Shown here one piece after another: positions 11,591-22,200 of a stretch of DNA of 64,000 bases. Positions within the stretch are counted from its first letter, which is position 1. Every line of letters begins with the position of its first letter. Source of the stretch: Cyathus striatus. Lineage: Eukaryota; Basidiomycota; Agaricomycetes; Agaricales; Nidulariaceae. The notes beneath the pieces are model-generated. The model was not told where the DNA came from and did not search any database. It saw nothing but the letters and a program-made list of their open reading frames with translations. Location of the stretch: positions 682,001 to 746,000 of the forward strand of contig JAOVFP010000011.1 of NCBI GenBank assembly GCA_025738555.1. Reading direction: 5' to 3'. The translations under genes were made by a program, and so were the position numbers.

Positions 11591-13024
11591 GAGCTCTTTA
11601 CGCTCCCCCCCCCCTTACACGTGAATTTCACATGAAGTTCACATGAATTGGTGAAATTCATGTGAAGTTCATGTGAAATTTAGGTGAACTTTTTCGCATT
11701 ATTTTTGCTGAATTTCAGTGAGAACACTGCTAATAATTTCACCTGAATTTCACATGAATTTCACATGAACTTCACCAATTCACATGAATATCAGGTGATA
11801 ATTCACTTGATCTTCACATGAATTTTTTTCACCAGATATTCATGCCACTTGGTGAAATTCACATAAAATTCACTAGTAATTCACATGAAACTTATAGAAT
11901 AGTAGTGAACTTCAATTGTATTTCATAGTGTTGCTTACTAATAATAAAAATAAATGCACATAGTAAATAATTACCCCAGTCAGAATTGAACCAACAGCCT
12001 CAGAGTAATGATTAATAATTCTTCCCACAATATAGCAATTAACCACTGCACTATAAACACTTGTATAGAAATGTTATTTCCCACACTATATACCCCCATG
12101 AACCCCCCGCTTTCTAATATATTGTCACATGATTGAAATATCACATGACCAAAACACGTCGCACCATTGTTGATTCTTGCTTCTTGCCACATCACTATTA
12201 TTCACTCCTTTCTCCCTTCCCTCTCCCCTCTCCTCCTTTCTCCCTTCCACTCCTTCATCCTTCCACCTCCTATTTCACTCCCTCCCCTCTCTTTTTCCAT
12301 CAAGAACAAATACAGTAACAACGAGAGCGCGGGAAAGCGGGAGGCGCACAGCGAGCGCGAGGGGCGGGATTGCAGGGCGGGAGGGGCGGGATGATGAGCG
12401 CGTATGGCGGGAAGGGCGGGATGGCGAGCGCGTTAGGGTGCACAACAAGCGGAGGGGCGGGAAGAGTGGGACGGCGAGCATGTTAGAATGCACAACGAGC
12501 GGAGGGGCGGGATAACGAGCGGGATGGGCTATACAGCGAGCGGAGGGGCGGAGATAGCGAGTGGAATGGTGCGCACAGCGAGCGGAGGGGCGGGATAACG
12601 AGCGGGATGAGGCGCACAACGAGCGGAGGGGCGGGAGGCGTGGGAAAGCAGGGGATGGGACATCGAATGCAAGGGCAGGAAATTGGGGGATATTATGTAA
12701 TACTATTGTTGCTTTGTAATATGTAAATTAGTCACATGATCAATAAATAAATTCATTTTTTCCATGTTTTTAAATGAATTTCACTCAATTTTTCATGTGA
12801 ATTTCACTATATTTTCACTTTTATTTCACCTAAAATACATGAAAGTTCATGAACCTATGCTTTTTAGAAAATATTCAAAATCACATGAAGTTCATGTAAT
12901 TTCAGGTGAATTTCATGTGAATTTTATATCAAATAGGTGATATTCATGTGAATTTCATGTGAATATGTGAACTCTTGGTGAAATTCATGTGAATTCATGG
13001 TGAAGGGGGGAGTGTAAAGTACTG
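11591..13024. mobile_element. hAT-like non-autonomous element with palindromic arms and GC-rich core
   Basis: The left end is GAGCTCTTTACGCTCCCC and the reverse-complemented right end is CAGTACTTTACACTCCCC. Both are flanked by the direct repeat AGTTGGAA. Inside, each arm (11610-11900 and 12770-13010) is packed with TTCACATGAA and TTCATGTGAA-type palindromic units. The centre holds pyrimidine-rich DNA (12190-12300) and a GC-rich tandem repeat (12330-12660). No transposase is encoded; the frames at 12133-12619 are translated repeat. Terminal form and 8-bp duplication are seen directly; assignment to hAT is inferred from duplication length and the CAG-like right terminus. Confidence 0.7.
12330..12660. 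repeat. GC-rich tandem repeat inside the hAT-like element
   Basis: Degenerate units of GCGAGCGGAGGGGCGGGA, about 18-40 bp in period, repeated around ten times. It is strongly G-rich on the plus strand, in contrast to the AT-rich surroundings, and contains many CpG sites. Confidence 0.8.
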
Positions 13025-13032
13025 AGTTGGAA
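13025..13032. repeat. Right 8-bp target-site duplication (AGTTGGAA)
   Basis: Partner of 11583-11590. Confidence 0.7.
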
Positions 13033-13254
13033 TAGACAGTATAGACATATACTGTCACATGATGAGCCTATGTAATCAAATGCAAATGCATAATGTGTAT
13101 GTTTTTCATCTTTTCTCCCATATGTAACATACATCAATGCTTTCACTCTCGCACTGGATAAACCCAATGTTCGCCCCTCTAATACTTATAAAACCACTCC
13201 AGGTACTTAAATATGCATTTGTGAAGCAGAGTATACAGTACAAATTATATTATA

Positions 13255-13880
13255 CAGTTTTTCTCACCCTTTGCAGTGAAATAGGAAATTCCAAGTGTTG
13301 AAGTCGTCGCCACCATAATTCGGTTGTGCCGTGGCCATATCCACACTGCATAGTTAGAATTGCTGTTTTTTCTTGCTTATGTTGTATATAGATGAATAAA
13401 ATGTGTACTATATTATATTCTATACATTTTGGCGCCTTTATGCGAGATGTTTTTGATATGTTTTATCATTTGAAGATTTTTTCCCATGCTCGCCCACGCA
13501 CCATTCAGCTTTCCGAAAACATAGACTTGGAACTTCATACACTCCAACTATTAATTAATTCACTGTACTTAAAACCTGTGCCATATTTCAGTTTGCCATA
13601 CTTAGGTGTCGCCGTAATCTTATAATCTACTCATTTTTCGATATTTTCATCATAAATGCATTCTGCTATATTATAATATATGTTGCTATGTAAATCTACT
13701 GTCAATATGTCTGTAAAATTGACCATTTCGACGACTTTTTAAGGCTTCGGAAATTACTGTTTAAATTTACACACTCTTCCAAGTGTCGCGCCGTACATCT
13801 AACTTCATTCAACTTCACTGTTAGGCATTACAGAACATCACTTAAGCTCTTCTTTCATGTTTAACATTGTATATTACATG
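13255..13880 (-). repeat. Dispersed ~0.65-kb repeat, copy ii (inverted)
   Basis: Reverse complement of copies i and iii: it carries CATTACAGAACATCACTTAAGC, read on the minus strand as the TGTAATGCCTAACAGT region of copy i. With copy i it forms large inverted arms around the hAT-like element. The frame at 13392-13625 is not conserved in the other copies. Confidence 0.65.
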
Positions 13881-13974
13881 TTAAGATATCCAATACACTG
13901 CTTTATTGCTATCAATACATTAAGCAAGATGTATATTTTAAAGAAAAGTGGTGTAGAAGAGGTATAACATGACA

Positions 13975-14640
13975 AAAATTAGAGCCTTGTAGGTTGCTAT
14001 CAAATGTCTTAAATCACATCAGTTCAACAACTGCCAAGTTAATCATGCAATATAGCTTAAAGGTATCTGAACATGGTCTTACTTTGATGAGCAGTGTACA
14101 GGTACATTTATGCAGGAGATACTATATAATAAACATTTTTAGGGTCAATTATCTATTAATAAAATGTACAACAATGATATAAGAGCTTAAACAACGTCCT
14201 GTAATGCTTAACGGTACAGTTGAGTGAACTTGGAATGAACGGCACAACGCTCAGACGAGCGTGGGAATAAGGACGGAAATTTCCGAATCTTTAGAAAGTA
14301 GTTGAAACGGTCAATTTCACAGACATTTTGCAGTGTTACAATATATGAATGCATAGTATAAAAACAGGAGAATACATTTCTGTATAAAATATTGAGAAAT
14401 GAGCCAAATCTGAGTTTATGGCGACACTTATTTATGGCAACCGAAATACAGCACAGGTTTTTAGTATGGTGAATTTATTAATAGCTGGAGCATCATACAT
14501 TGGAGCATCATAGTACTGTAGTTTGGTTGCCGTAGCATTGGAGGCGCCATAGTCTATGATTTGTCCTCTATTTTCCACATTTTCATTGTACATTTTTGTT
14601 CTCAGGTATAGATAGAAGTCTCTAAATAATATATTAACAC
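13975..14640 (+). repeat. Dispersed ~0.65-kb repeat, copy iii
   Basis: Same orientation and landmark order as copy i: GCTATCAAATGTCTTAAATC, TTACTTTGATGAGCAGTGTA, AATAAAATGTACAACAATGA, the TTTCCGAATCTTTAGAAAGT box, and a closing GTAGTTTGGTTGCCGTAG. It begins about 100 bp after copy ii, so ii and iii are nearly head to head. Confidence 0.7.
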
Positions 14641-14689
14641 TAAGATAGTCTTAAATCAATCACACATGTTGTCACATGATGATCTCTTC

Positions 14690-15150
14690 CATGCCCTATA
14701 CTATATCTTGATCATGTACTGTTTTGTTAAATTCCTGGCTGTATCATTAGTACTCGCTGTTTCTAATTCTTGTACACATATGAAAAAGATTGCAGTGGTA
14801 GACTTATCTGTTGACAACATCAACCCTGCCGATCCTGTACCTGATATCCAGACTTGCCACTCATGATCTCACTTAGATGCCAGACATGACGCACCTCCCA
14901 AACCTTCATGTCTTGAACAAGCAGCCAAAGATTCCAAGCGCAGTAGTGAACGACTCCAACAGGCATGTGAAACATGTAAGTCTCTTAATGAGTTAAGACA
15001 GACAGGATGAAGTAGGGAATAATCTCCCACTGATTCCTTAACTGAAGAACTAGGTGTTGCATTGGCTGACATATCTGAGTCTCTTGGCATTGAGCCAGGA
15101 TATTTCCAGGTGATAGTACCAGTAGAGCAGTTGAACTTGATAAACATCTA
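14690..15150 (+). pseudogene. Decayed coding remnant of unknown product
   Basis: One plus-strand frame stays coherent through stops at 14864-14866 (TGA), 14999-15001 (TGA) and 15008-15010 (TAA). It reads through KPSCLEQAAKDSKRSSERLQ and TDSLTEELGVALADISESLG, composition typical of a real soluble protein. The TGAs fit the CGA to TGA pattern seen elsewhere here. It lies just upstream of the large transposon gene in the same orientation, so it may be an upstream gene or exon of that element. No family was recognised. Confidence 0.4.
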
Positions 15151-16244
15151 TGTGATTATGCGCATTGCTGCTGGATGGCCAGAGCGAGTAGTAATATGTC
15201 ATTGATATGTCTGAGGCGCATCAGATAAGTACATGTTACATGGGGATAATACTTTTTTTCTGCGGTTTGAAAAAGGGGGCTTTATTGAAATGGATTCATT
15301 GCTTCAGACCTCAACAACATTTTTATCCCAGCTTGCAGCAAGTTATAGATAGTGCTAAATAGGAATCGAGAAATGGGATTTGTATGTACTAGTAATTAGT
15401 ATTCATCTATAACTTCTTGCTTACACAATAGCAGACCAAATTTGCACAGTCGATTGCAAGTTTATTTGCTGTCAGACATAAACACAAACATTCCATTTCG
15501 AATCCCACATCTCCCCTCCAAAGAAACTGAAAGCTTCCAGTGGCAAAGAGAAGACTGAAGGAGAGAGGAGTAGGAGGGAAACAACTATGCAGGATCTCCT
15601 CAATACAGCCGGTTCATTACACTATAATGATATGCCCTCTACCTTTTCTAACATCCGCCACCAGGTGTGGTTATAGCCTGCTTACAGACCTACAAAAATG
15701 AAACACAGGACAATATTGATAAGAAGAATAAAATAATCAGCGAAGTATATGAACGGGCAGAACGAGGCATACCAAAAGGATTCGTGCTCTTTGTAACACC
15801 TGAAGGTCAGTTATTGATGTATACTAAGACATTATTTGCTAGATACTATCTATCCTTTTGCATTAGGACATGTCCATGGATATATTCCAAGGCCCATTGA
15901 AAGGGACATAACCGGACTACTTCCTGAGCCCATGGAACCTATATGGTCAACTGCAACCCATGCGCAGACACAAGTCAATTCTAAAGCTTCAAAGAATAAC
16001 ACTAACCACCGGACTGCACATTGTACAGACAACAACAGCAACAGCAATGACAGTGACAATAATGGTAGTGACAGTACTGGCAGTGACAGCAATGACAGTG
16101 ATAGAGAGATCAATGACAACAAAGACAATGGGAAGGGCCTGAACACTAAGAGTGGTCGCAAGTTCGGAGGAATCAATGAACATGAGCTCAAAAATATCAC
16201 TAAAACAGTCGAACTTTGGCCCAGTGAAGACCCTAATACATGGA

Positions 16245-16625
16245 ACACTTTTCCAGATGGGGAGTGGCATCACAGATACTCTCTGCGGTATTACGCTGAT
16301 ACAGGACGAATGAAGATCCAATGGGCAAATCAGTCATCTTGGGGAGTGAAAAAGAATGGAAGCCGAAGCGCAAAAAAATACAAAGGAGGCTACAGAAGTG
16401 AAAGAACTTGTCGAGGAGTCTTTACCTGTGATAATCCCCATTGCAAAGTTATTATTTGTGCCAGAGCCACAGTGCAGGAATGAGTTGGGCAACAGGAGCG
16501 CAAGTGTAAGCAATGTAGAAACCCAATCATCTACATTACATGCCGCGCAAAGGCCATTACTTATGTTTATAAGACAGGCGTATATTTCCATCAGCACAGT
16601 TATCATCATCACGGCAAACCAGGTG
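16245..16625 (+). other. WRKY-GCM1 type zinc-finger domain of the transposon
   Basis: Coding region for WHHRYSLRYYADTGRM, then TCRGVFTCDNPHCKVIICAR, then after an in-frame TGA (16481-16483) KCKQCRNPIIYITCRA and YFHQHSYHHHGKP. Candidate zinc ligands are the paired cysteines of CRGVFTC and NPHC, CKQC, and the terminal HxH. This is the C...C...H-x-H layout of WRKY-GCM1 fingers, which sit N-terminal to many MULE-type transposases and bind element ends. The TGA occupies the loop between the first cysteine cluster and the CxxC. Confidence 0.6.
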
Positions 16626-16659
16626 ACATAGTTAGTCCCTTACCAGTGCAGTGCAACAA

Positions 16660-17805
16660 GTTAAGGCAGGATGTCATCAAATATCCAAATGCTAAAGCTT
16701 CGGAGCTGAAGACAGGACTGTGAGATGTAATGGGCATACCTGGGGTGCCAGTGACCGATTATTCCTCCTGCTATAACAATACCCACAGAATCGCTGTGGA
16801 AAGAAGACAGATCATTGGGTCTTTGGGGGGCCCCCCAAAGACACTTGAGTTCAATTTCGAAGCCTACAAAACATTTTATGATGAATATCCGACATTTATT
16901 GTTGCTGAAGATCTTATTGACAGGAAGGTTATCTCCTTCCAATCTACTTGGATGGCTTCCTTACTTGTCAGAGCCAAATTTTATCCTTCTGGGTTAAATG
17001 GTCTTATCTCAGATGCCGCACATGGTTGGTGGAAAGACAGGTCTTCTGTTATAATTATATCTACATTCTTTTGCTTGCAAACTTTATCATGGATGCCGGT
17101 CTTGTTCACCTACAGTGATGGCTTAACAAGCCAACACTATAAACTACATTTCTGAGTGATATTCAAAAATATCTTCATTCTGTACGAAGAGAGCAACATG
17201 CAGATCACCGATAGCGCCTTCTCAGGGGTGTGTCTTTTATATGTTCTCTCTAAAGATAACACACATTAACCATCTGTTAGGTTGTTGATTTCAGTGAGGC
17301 CCAGCAAAATGGGTATATCAATGTGTTTGTTGAGATGGCCATTGAAATGAATGATCCTCAGGACGTTGATGAACTGACAGTCACTGCTGGGGTCTTCTGA
17401 AAGGCTGCCAACAGCATTTCAGGAGCAGCATGAGGCGTATAAAGCATATGAAAGGAATCACCGATGATTCCAATGGCTATATATTCGAAATGAATGTGCT
17501 TCATCTTCTTGATGTGCCGGCGAAAGAATTTGACCAGATTCTCGAGAAGATTTTTCTAACCTTCCCGAAGGTGAAGCCATGGCTCTCCTGGTATTTATGC
17601 CCCCACATGGCATCCATGATTTTCCAGTGTAAATGAACAATGGAGGTTGCTGAATGGACATCTCTACCATCCACAATGAATGCTGAGGAAGCACAGCACT
17701 TCAAGATGTACATGGCCCAGGGTCGAGACCACTACTTTTACAAAGGCCTTAAATCGTTGAAGGCACTTGCAGACGCGAACAAAACGACATTCAATGCTGT
17801 CATTA
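16660..17805 (+). other. DDE-type transposase core of the transposon (interrupted)
   Basis: The region reads VIKYPNAKASELKTG, then after TGA 16721 a stretch ending GLISDAAHGWW, STFFCLQTLSWMPVLFTY, SDGLTSQHYKLHF, an intron, VVDFSEAQQNGY, then a 1-nt frameshift near 17395, KGCQQHFRSSMRRIKHMKGI, WLSWYLCPHMASMIFQ, TGA 17634 and TMNAEEAQHFKMYMAQGRDH. Candidate catalytic aspartates are D of SDAAHGWW (17012-17014), D of SDGLTSQHY (17117-17119) and D or E of VVDFSEAQ. The order fits MULE-like integrases of basidiomycetes. With these lesions the core cannot be translated as one chain. Confidence 0.6.
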
Positions 17806-18354
17806 GTAAGTCTTTACTCTTATCTTAAGTTGGGGAAGGTACTGATATTTATTTTCACAGCTGGCGCACGTATTCATTATGGAAAAGCTGCACCCTGGCA
17901 GACATATGATCGAAAGTCTCGCCATCCAGAAAGGAAGCCAATAAATGACTTGACAGATGAGGAAACACAGAAGGAAAGTAAAGCAACCGAATTGCCTGAA
18001 GAGGAGTCTCCAAAGAAAACATTGGTTAAGAATAAACTGAAGAAGAAAAGAACAGAGAAGATCGTGAACGATGGTTGTCCTTATGATCACAAAACAAAAA
18101 AATATCTAGATGCCCAAGTGGGTCTAAATGAAGCTGCTAAGAATGAAGAGAAGGCTAAGCTCCTTCAAGTGACAAAAGCAGCGGATAGGGCCACAAAAAA
18201 TACCACAAACAAAGTTACAACACAATGGAAGACTCGACAAGGACGTAAAGGTATTACGAAGCCTCAAAAGAAGAAAACTCAGTGCGAGATACTACCTGAA
18301 GGCATTATGAAGCCTCAAAAGAAGAAAACATATGACGATTATAGCTCCAGTATC

Positions 18355-19400
18355 TCTAATGGAGGGTGCGAGCCCAGTCTTTTTGCTTCCTTCTCATGGG
18401 AGGATAATTCATGCTGGTTGGATTCCTCTTTACAGCTGTTATTTCAGGCTTTGTATCGTTGCCCCTGCGACTTTGCAACTGCGGTGAGGACTGTGCCACC
18501 AAACTGCCATCTGAAGGTAGTTGAAACATTATTTCATAAATACTTGGGCTATCAAGCCGAAGTCTTTAGCCAATCCTCTGTAAAGAAGCTGTCAGAGGAA
18601 CGGAATACGTTTTTAGCCTATCTCACAAATAATAGGATAGGAAGTGTTAAAAAGGGTGAACTTAACAATCTCTGGGTGAGTTGGTATGATCTATCACGTA
18701 TACTTTCTTATTGGCTTCATGGTTAGGAATGGTTTTATGATGTTGTGAACAAGGCGAGGACAGAAAGTAAGTATAACGGCCACCTGTACTTTGAACGACT
18801 CGAGGTGGCCATATGCATATGTTGTAAAGCTCTCGACGCAAACGAGATTACACAATTGTACATGGAAAAAACACCGAAACGGAAAAGGGCTGTTCATCTG
18901 ACCATTAACAACTTTAACACATTCAAAGGAAATGCAAATACCTGGCTTCAACATCAAACCTGCTTTAAATACAACATCCACAATGTACTTCCCTGTTACA
19001 GAACCATTGATGGCGAGCCCAAGTGCACTGGGGTTAACTTCAATATTACGAAATGGTTATCTATCCCAGTCATACTAATCATCAATGTGGATGAGGGTTG
19101 TTTTACGCCTCAAGGCAAGGACAACTTACCTTTAGTTTGGAATTTTCCAGGGGAAATTCGACCTGACAGGGGGTCCGTTACTTATGAAATGATTGGGCAT
19201 GCTTTCTATGGTGCTAACCACTTTAGAACTCAGTACATGTACAACGATGCAATTTACGACTATGATGGGATGGACAATGGTATCGCAACGGAGCTCACTG
19301 ATGTGATGGCTAAGACTGCTCTGTACAGACAGCACATAAATCCTCCACCTGGCTTCTCCACAACCACAGTCATTTATAAATTGCGAGGTGGAATAAGTTC
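18355..19400 (+). other. Ubiquitin-specific protease (USP) domain of the transposon, open frame
   Basis: The cysteine box is ENSCWLDSSLQLLF (Cys codon 18412-18414), as in USP N-[SN]-C-[WY]-[LM]-[ND]-[SA]-x-[LI]. The late histidine box is AFYGANHFRTQYMY (His codon 19219-19221), followed by YDYDGM at the usual +10 position. Between them lie the CICC motif and a beta-rich stretch. The frame is open except for the 51-nt intron 18676-18726, in contrast to the broken transposase half. Expected activity is cleavage of ubiquitin or a ubiquitin-like modifier; that it is active is inference. Confidence 0.65.
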
Positions 19401-19779
19401 ACAAGAATCATTCTTAGAGCGACAGGTTGCAAAGGTTCTTGAGTTACATCAGATTAGTGTGGATATGGAGGGGCTACAGAAACCTCTGGTATTAAAGTAC
19501 CTTGGAGCCGATCTTTCTCCAGAGGTCAATCATCCATGGTTTGTGAAGAAGAAGCAAGTGTATACTCGGGAATATACTAAAGTTGTTCCCGAACTGCCCA
19601 CAACGCCACCAGAAGAATCATCAACTCTGCACCATCGAGTTATCCCGATTACAGATGATGAGAGCAATGAACCTTCCATTCTGCCAGAGGAATTGTCAAC
19701 TCAGCATCTGGAAGAGAAGTGTTCTTCGCAACTACAAGCTGAGGAAGATGACGACTCTGTTGAAAGCGACTCACCTTTC

Positions 19780-19964
19780 AATTGTCAATGTGGTGTAGCT
19801 GGAAACAGCCCAGAACTCAACACGGAGGCACCAGGAGCTATTCAATGCTATGGGTGCAAAGATTGGATGCACTTGGCTTGCCAACGAGATGGACAAGGAT
19901 CTTGGCTGCCAGAAGAAACAGATTTCTTCTGTGACTACTGCTCAAAGGGAGTGTCTTATAAACC
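19780..19964 (+). other. PHD-like zinc finger of the transposon
   Basis: Encodes FNCQCGVAGNSPELN, IQCYGCKDWMHLACQRDGQG and DFFCDYCSKG. The spacing CxC ... CxxC-x-x-W-x-H-x-x-C ... CxxC fits a PHD finger (C4HC3), with the usual tryptophan-bearing DWMHLAC core. PHD fingers commonly read histone H3 tails. An acidic Asp/Glu/Ser stretch (EEDDDSVESDS) precedes it. Confidence 0.7.
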
Positions 19965-20107
19965 GTAAGCAACCTTTTACTCACTTTATAGCAACATTTC
20001 TTATATTTTCGCCTTTCAGGCCAAAACTTCCACTAAGGTGGCTACTAAGAAAGCAAAAAGATCGCTTACTGTTAGTTCTTCCTAGCCACATAAGAGATAA
20101 CTACTAA

Positions 20108-21091
20108 CCATTTTCGTCAACTAGAGCAGGGAGAGGCACTTTAATCCTAGTTGGTTCATATTGGTACCCAGGAAGGATTCTTAGGAAGGTCGAGCTAGGA
20201 GATGAGATGCAATGGGACGTAAAGCTTTGGAGGGACTGTAGTATCCCTGAGAGCAATCAAGGAGAATTTCATATCTATAATGGAGTTAGGGAAAGCGAAA
20301 TTGTTGATGAGCTGTGGACAGATATCCAAAGCCGGCGAGTGATACAGGTGATCATATTTTTATAGTATTAACATAATAGCTAATGAACATATCAGCTTGG
20401 TCATTGGAAGCTGGCGATTAATACTCCTTCCGAGGAAGACATAATTGAGAACTTCATAGAGACTCTGGTAACAAAAGAAATGGACAGAATCCTTAGTCCT
20501 CACATCACTATACTGGATGAGCTACTCCATATCGACATCTACAAAGTCGATCTCCGAAAATATAAGAACGTACCAGTACTTCATTATGTTCGCAGAATGG
20601 AGAAATACCCCAAGGAGCGAAGCCTGAGTTATATTCGAGGGACAGTCGACCATTATGGAAACCTGATGGCTCAGCAACGAGCTGAAATTGTGCATTGGTT
20701 CTCCATTAATATTGCTTTGGCATCATCAGACAAGAAAAAGCCTTTGAAGAGTCATCCATCAAAGTGGATGCTTACCGTATCATTTGTGCACACAGTGACA
20801 TTATACATCATATTGGTCTACAAGGATAGGCTTGAAGCCGGAAAGAAGCCTGTCGAAGCTGCATGGATATACCAGGTGGAGGAAAGGATGATGCCTTCTA
20901 TAGATGTGGATCGTGAGTGCATGACAATGTTTGAACAGAGACTGTTCGAAAGTTCGATTGAAGCAGACCGTGCTGGAAGTGGAATTTGGGGATTTGATGT
21001 TAGTCCTCTCCAGAATGAATGGTTTCCCTATAATGAAGTCCCTGCTTACTGGCGAGAATCAAAATTTGAAGATGTTCAAGAGGATCTGGAG
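20108..21091 (+). other. C-terminal module of the transposon protein (function unknown)
   Basis: After an in-frame TAA at 20105-20107 the frame continues RAGRGTLILVGSYWYPGRIL, WDVKLWRDC, ESEIVDELWTDIQSRR, an intron (20348-20395), LGHWKLAINTPSEEDIIENF, then a helical region through DVDRECMTMFEQRLFE and GFDVSPLQNEWFPYNEVPAYW. The opening (aromatic SYWYP with WxVKxWR) suggests a small beta-barrel such as a Tudor/BAH/SH3-like chromatin fold, by pattern only. The rest has no named family known to me. The element reading frame ends near 21091 (possible donor) or at 21145. Confidence 0.5.
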
Positions 21092-21145
21092 GTACGCTTA
21101 TGTATGCTCATCCTGAACTGTCGTATTAATTATGTCGTCGAATAG

Positions 21146-21620
21146 GTTGGTCCTAACTATAAAGAATAGATAGTATCAGTAAACAGTTTGTTCGGATGAA
21201 TATGTAGATAGCCATACCATACCGAATGCCATTATCCCTCCCTTCTTCATGTAAATTGGTGCTTGCAGCTGAGCTGTAACAGTAAACGGTTGGTTCTGAT
21301 AATATATAAAGAACATTAGTTACATCTTGAATGCGTAGACAGCCATACCTAATTCCATTCACAGTACTGAGGGGAATACTATATTTTTCTCCATCCCTTT
21401 CTCATGTAAATTGGCCCTTGCTGTTGAGCATTCCATCTTCTTTTCCTAGTTACCATTGGTATTCAAATGTTTGCTGAAGAATATAATGTATTTTTATTAT
21501 TTCTACTATTAGGTACACTCGAGATACTACTGCTACTATCTAACTATGGGAGTATGTGGTAGTAGTGGAAAGAAAGTGATGGCGCAGCCACATCATGTGA
21601 CTCCAAGTTTGGCTGTTTCG
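21146..21620. repeat. Imperfect tandem duplication downstream of the transposon gene
   Basis: A ~150-bp text with GTAAACNGTTNGTTC, TAGACAGCCATACC, TCTCATGTAAATTGG and GCTGTTGAGC-like boxes occurs twice between 21150 and 21430. It may be subterminal sequence of the transposon. No gene is seen. Confidence 0.55.
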
Positions 21621-21659
21621 GTCATATTTAGGGCAGGGTTGGCCTGCCCTAAATATGAC
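21621..21659. repeat. Perfect 17-bp inverted repeat, 5-nt loop
   Basis: Arm GTCATATTTAGGGCAGG at 21621-21637, loop GTTGG, arm CCTGCCCTAAATATGAC at 21643-21659. Part of the arm (CCTGCCCTAAA) recurs at about 24213. It could be two abutting element ends or a transcribed hairpin. Confidence 0.9.
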
Positions 21660-21804
21660 GGGAGTGGTCAACACTGTGACTGTTACCATCAATTCTTTCA
21701 TCTATTCACTCATGTTCTCACTAGTAACGTATTAGAGTAGCACCAGTATAAGTAACAGTAGTAGTAGTATTAGTATTAGCAATAGAAAGTCCTCCTCCAG
21801 ACGG

Positions 21805-22200
21805 GGTGGTGTGGACATCCAGGTCACTCTCAGATGGGTACCTAGCCACTTTGACGTCATCGGAAACAATGCAGCAGACAGGGAGGCTAAGCGCACAATT
21901 ACCCACAGCTTGAGCTTGTGGAAGGAGCCTCCGAAGCTCCTCCACAAAAACTTACCATTCTCTAGGTCTGCTTTGCGCGCAGTTCATCATGATGTGAAAT
22001 GACTCAAAGCTGCCACCTCCCACCACTGGAAATTATCCCCCAGCCACCCACAGATCACCCTCAACATCTCCTCTAAGTCGACACTACTCCTTCATTAAGA
22101 CTCACTAGCCTCATCACACAGATGGTCACATACAGTGTGATTTCTGCACAAAAACCCTTCACACATCATGTCGTGAGCCGCACACACCGCACTTCGCAGT
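21805..22200 (+). pseudogene. LINE RNase H fragment
   Basis: The plus-strand frame has VTLRWVPSHFDVIGNNAADREAKR and SRSALRAVHHDVK, then a TGA and further coherent text. It aligns by eye with the RNase H end of the LINE at 40.1-42.5 kb (RWVPGHHDVAGNEAADVKAK, TKSALRANHWRQL). It is truncated on both sides and closed by several stops. Confidence 0.75.

Larger units (their letters stand above)
15482..21145 (+). pseudogene. Transposon gene: WRKY-GCM1 finger + DDE transposase + USP + PHD-like + C-terminal module
   Basis: One long multi-exon gene of a fungal DNA transposon. Introns supported by GT-AG and frame: 15806-15866, 17228-17280, 17806-17860, 18676-18726, 19965-20019, 20348-20395. Modules in order: N-terminal region with a basic PPKKLK patch near 15515 and ERAERGIPKGF near 15750; an Asn/Asp/Ser-rich linker (16030-16120); a WRKY-GCM1 type finger; a DDE-type core; a Lys/Glu/Thr-rich linker (17900-18350); a USP domain; a PHD-like finger; and a C-terminal module starting at SYWYPGRIL. 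Lesions: frameshifts near 15668 and 17395, TGA at 16481, 16721, 17153 and 17634, TAA at 20105. All but the TAA lie before 17.7 kb. The true start is not fixed; an upstream exon is possible. The module order matches multi-domain transposon proteins common in Agaricomycetes, known to me from family memory, not from a search. Terminal repeats were not found. Confidence 0.7.

Noticed and set aside
12133..12619. Proline/serine- and arginine-rich ORFs on both strands
   Set aside because: They are translations of the pyrimidine tract and GC-rich tandem array inside the hAT-like element.
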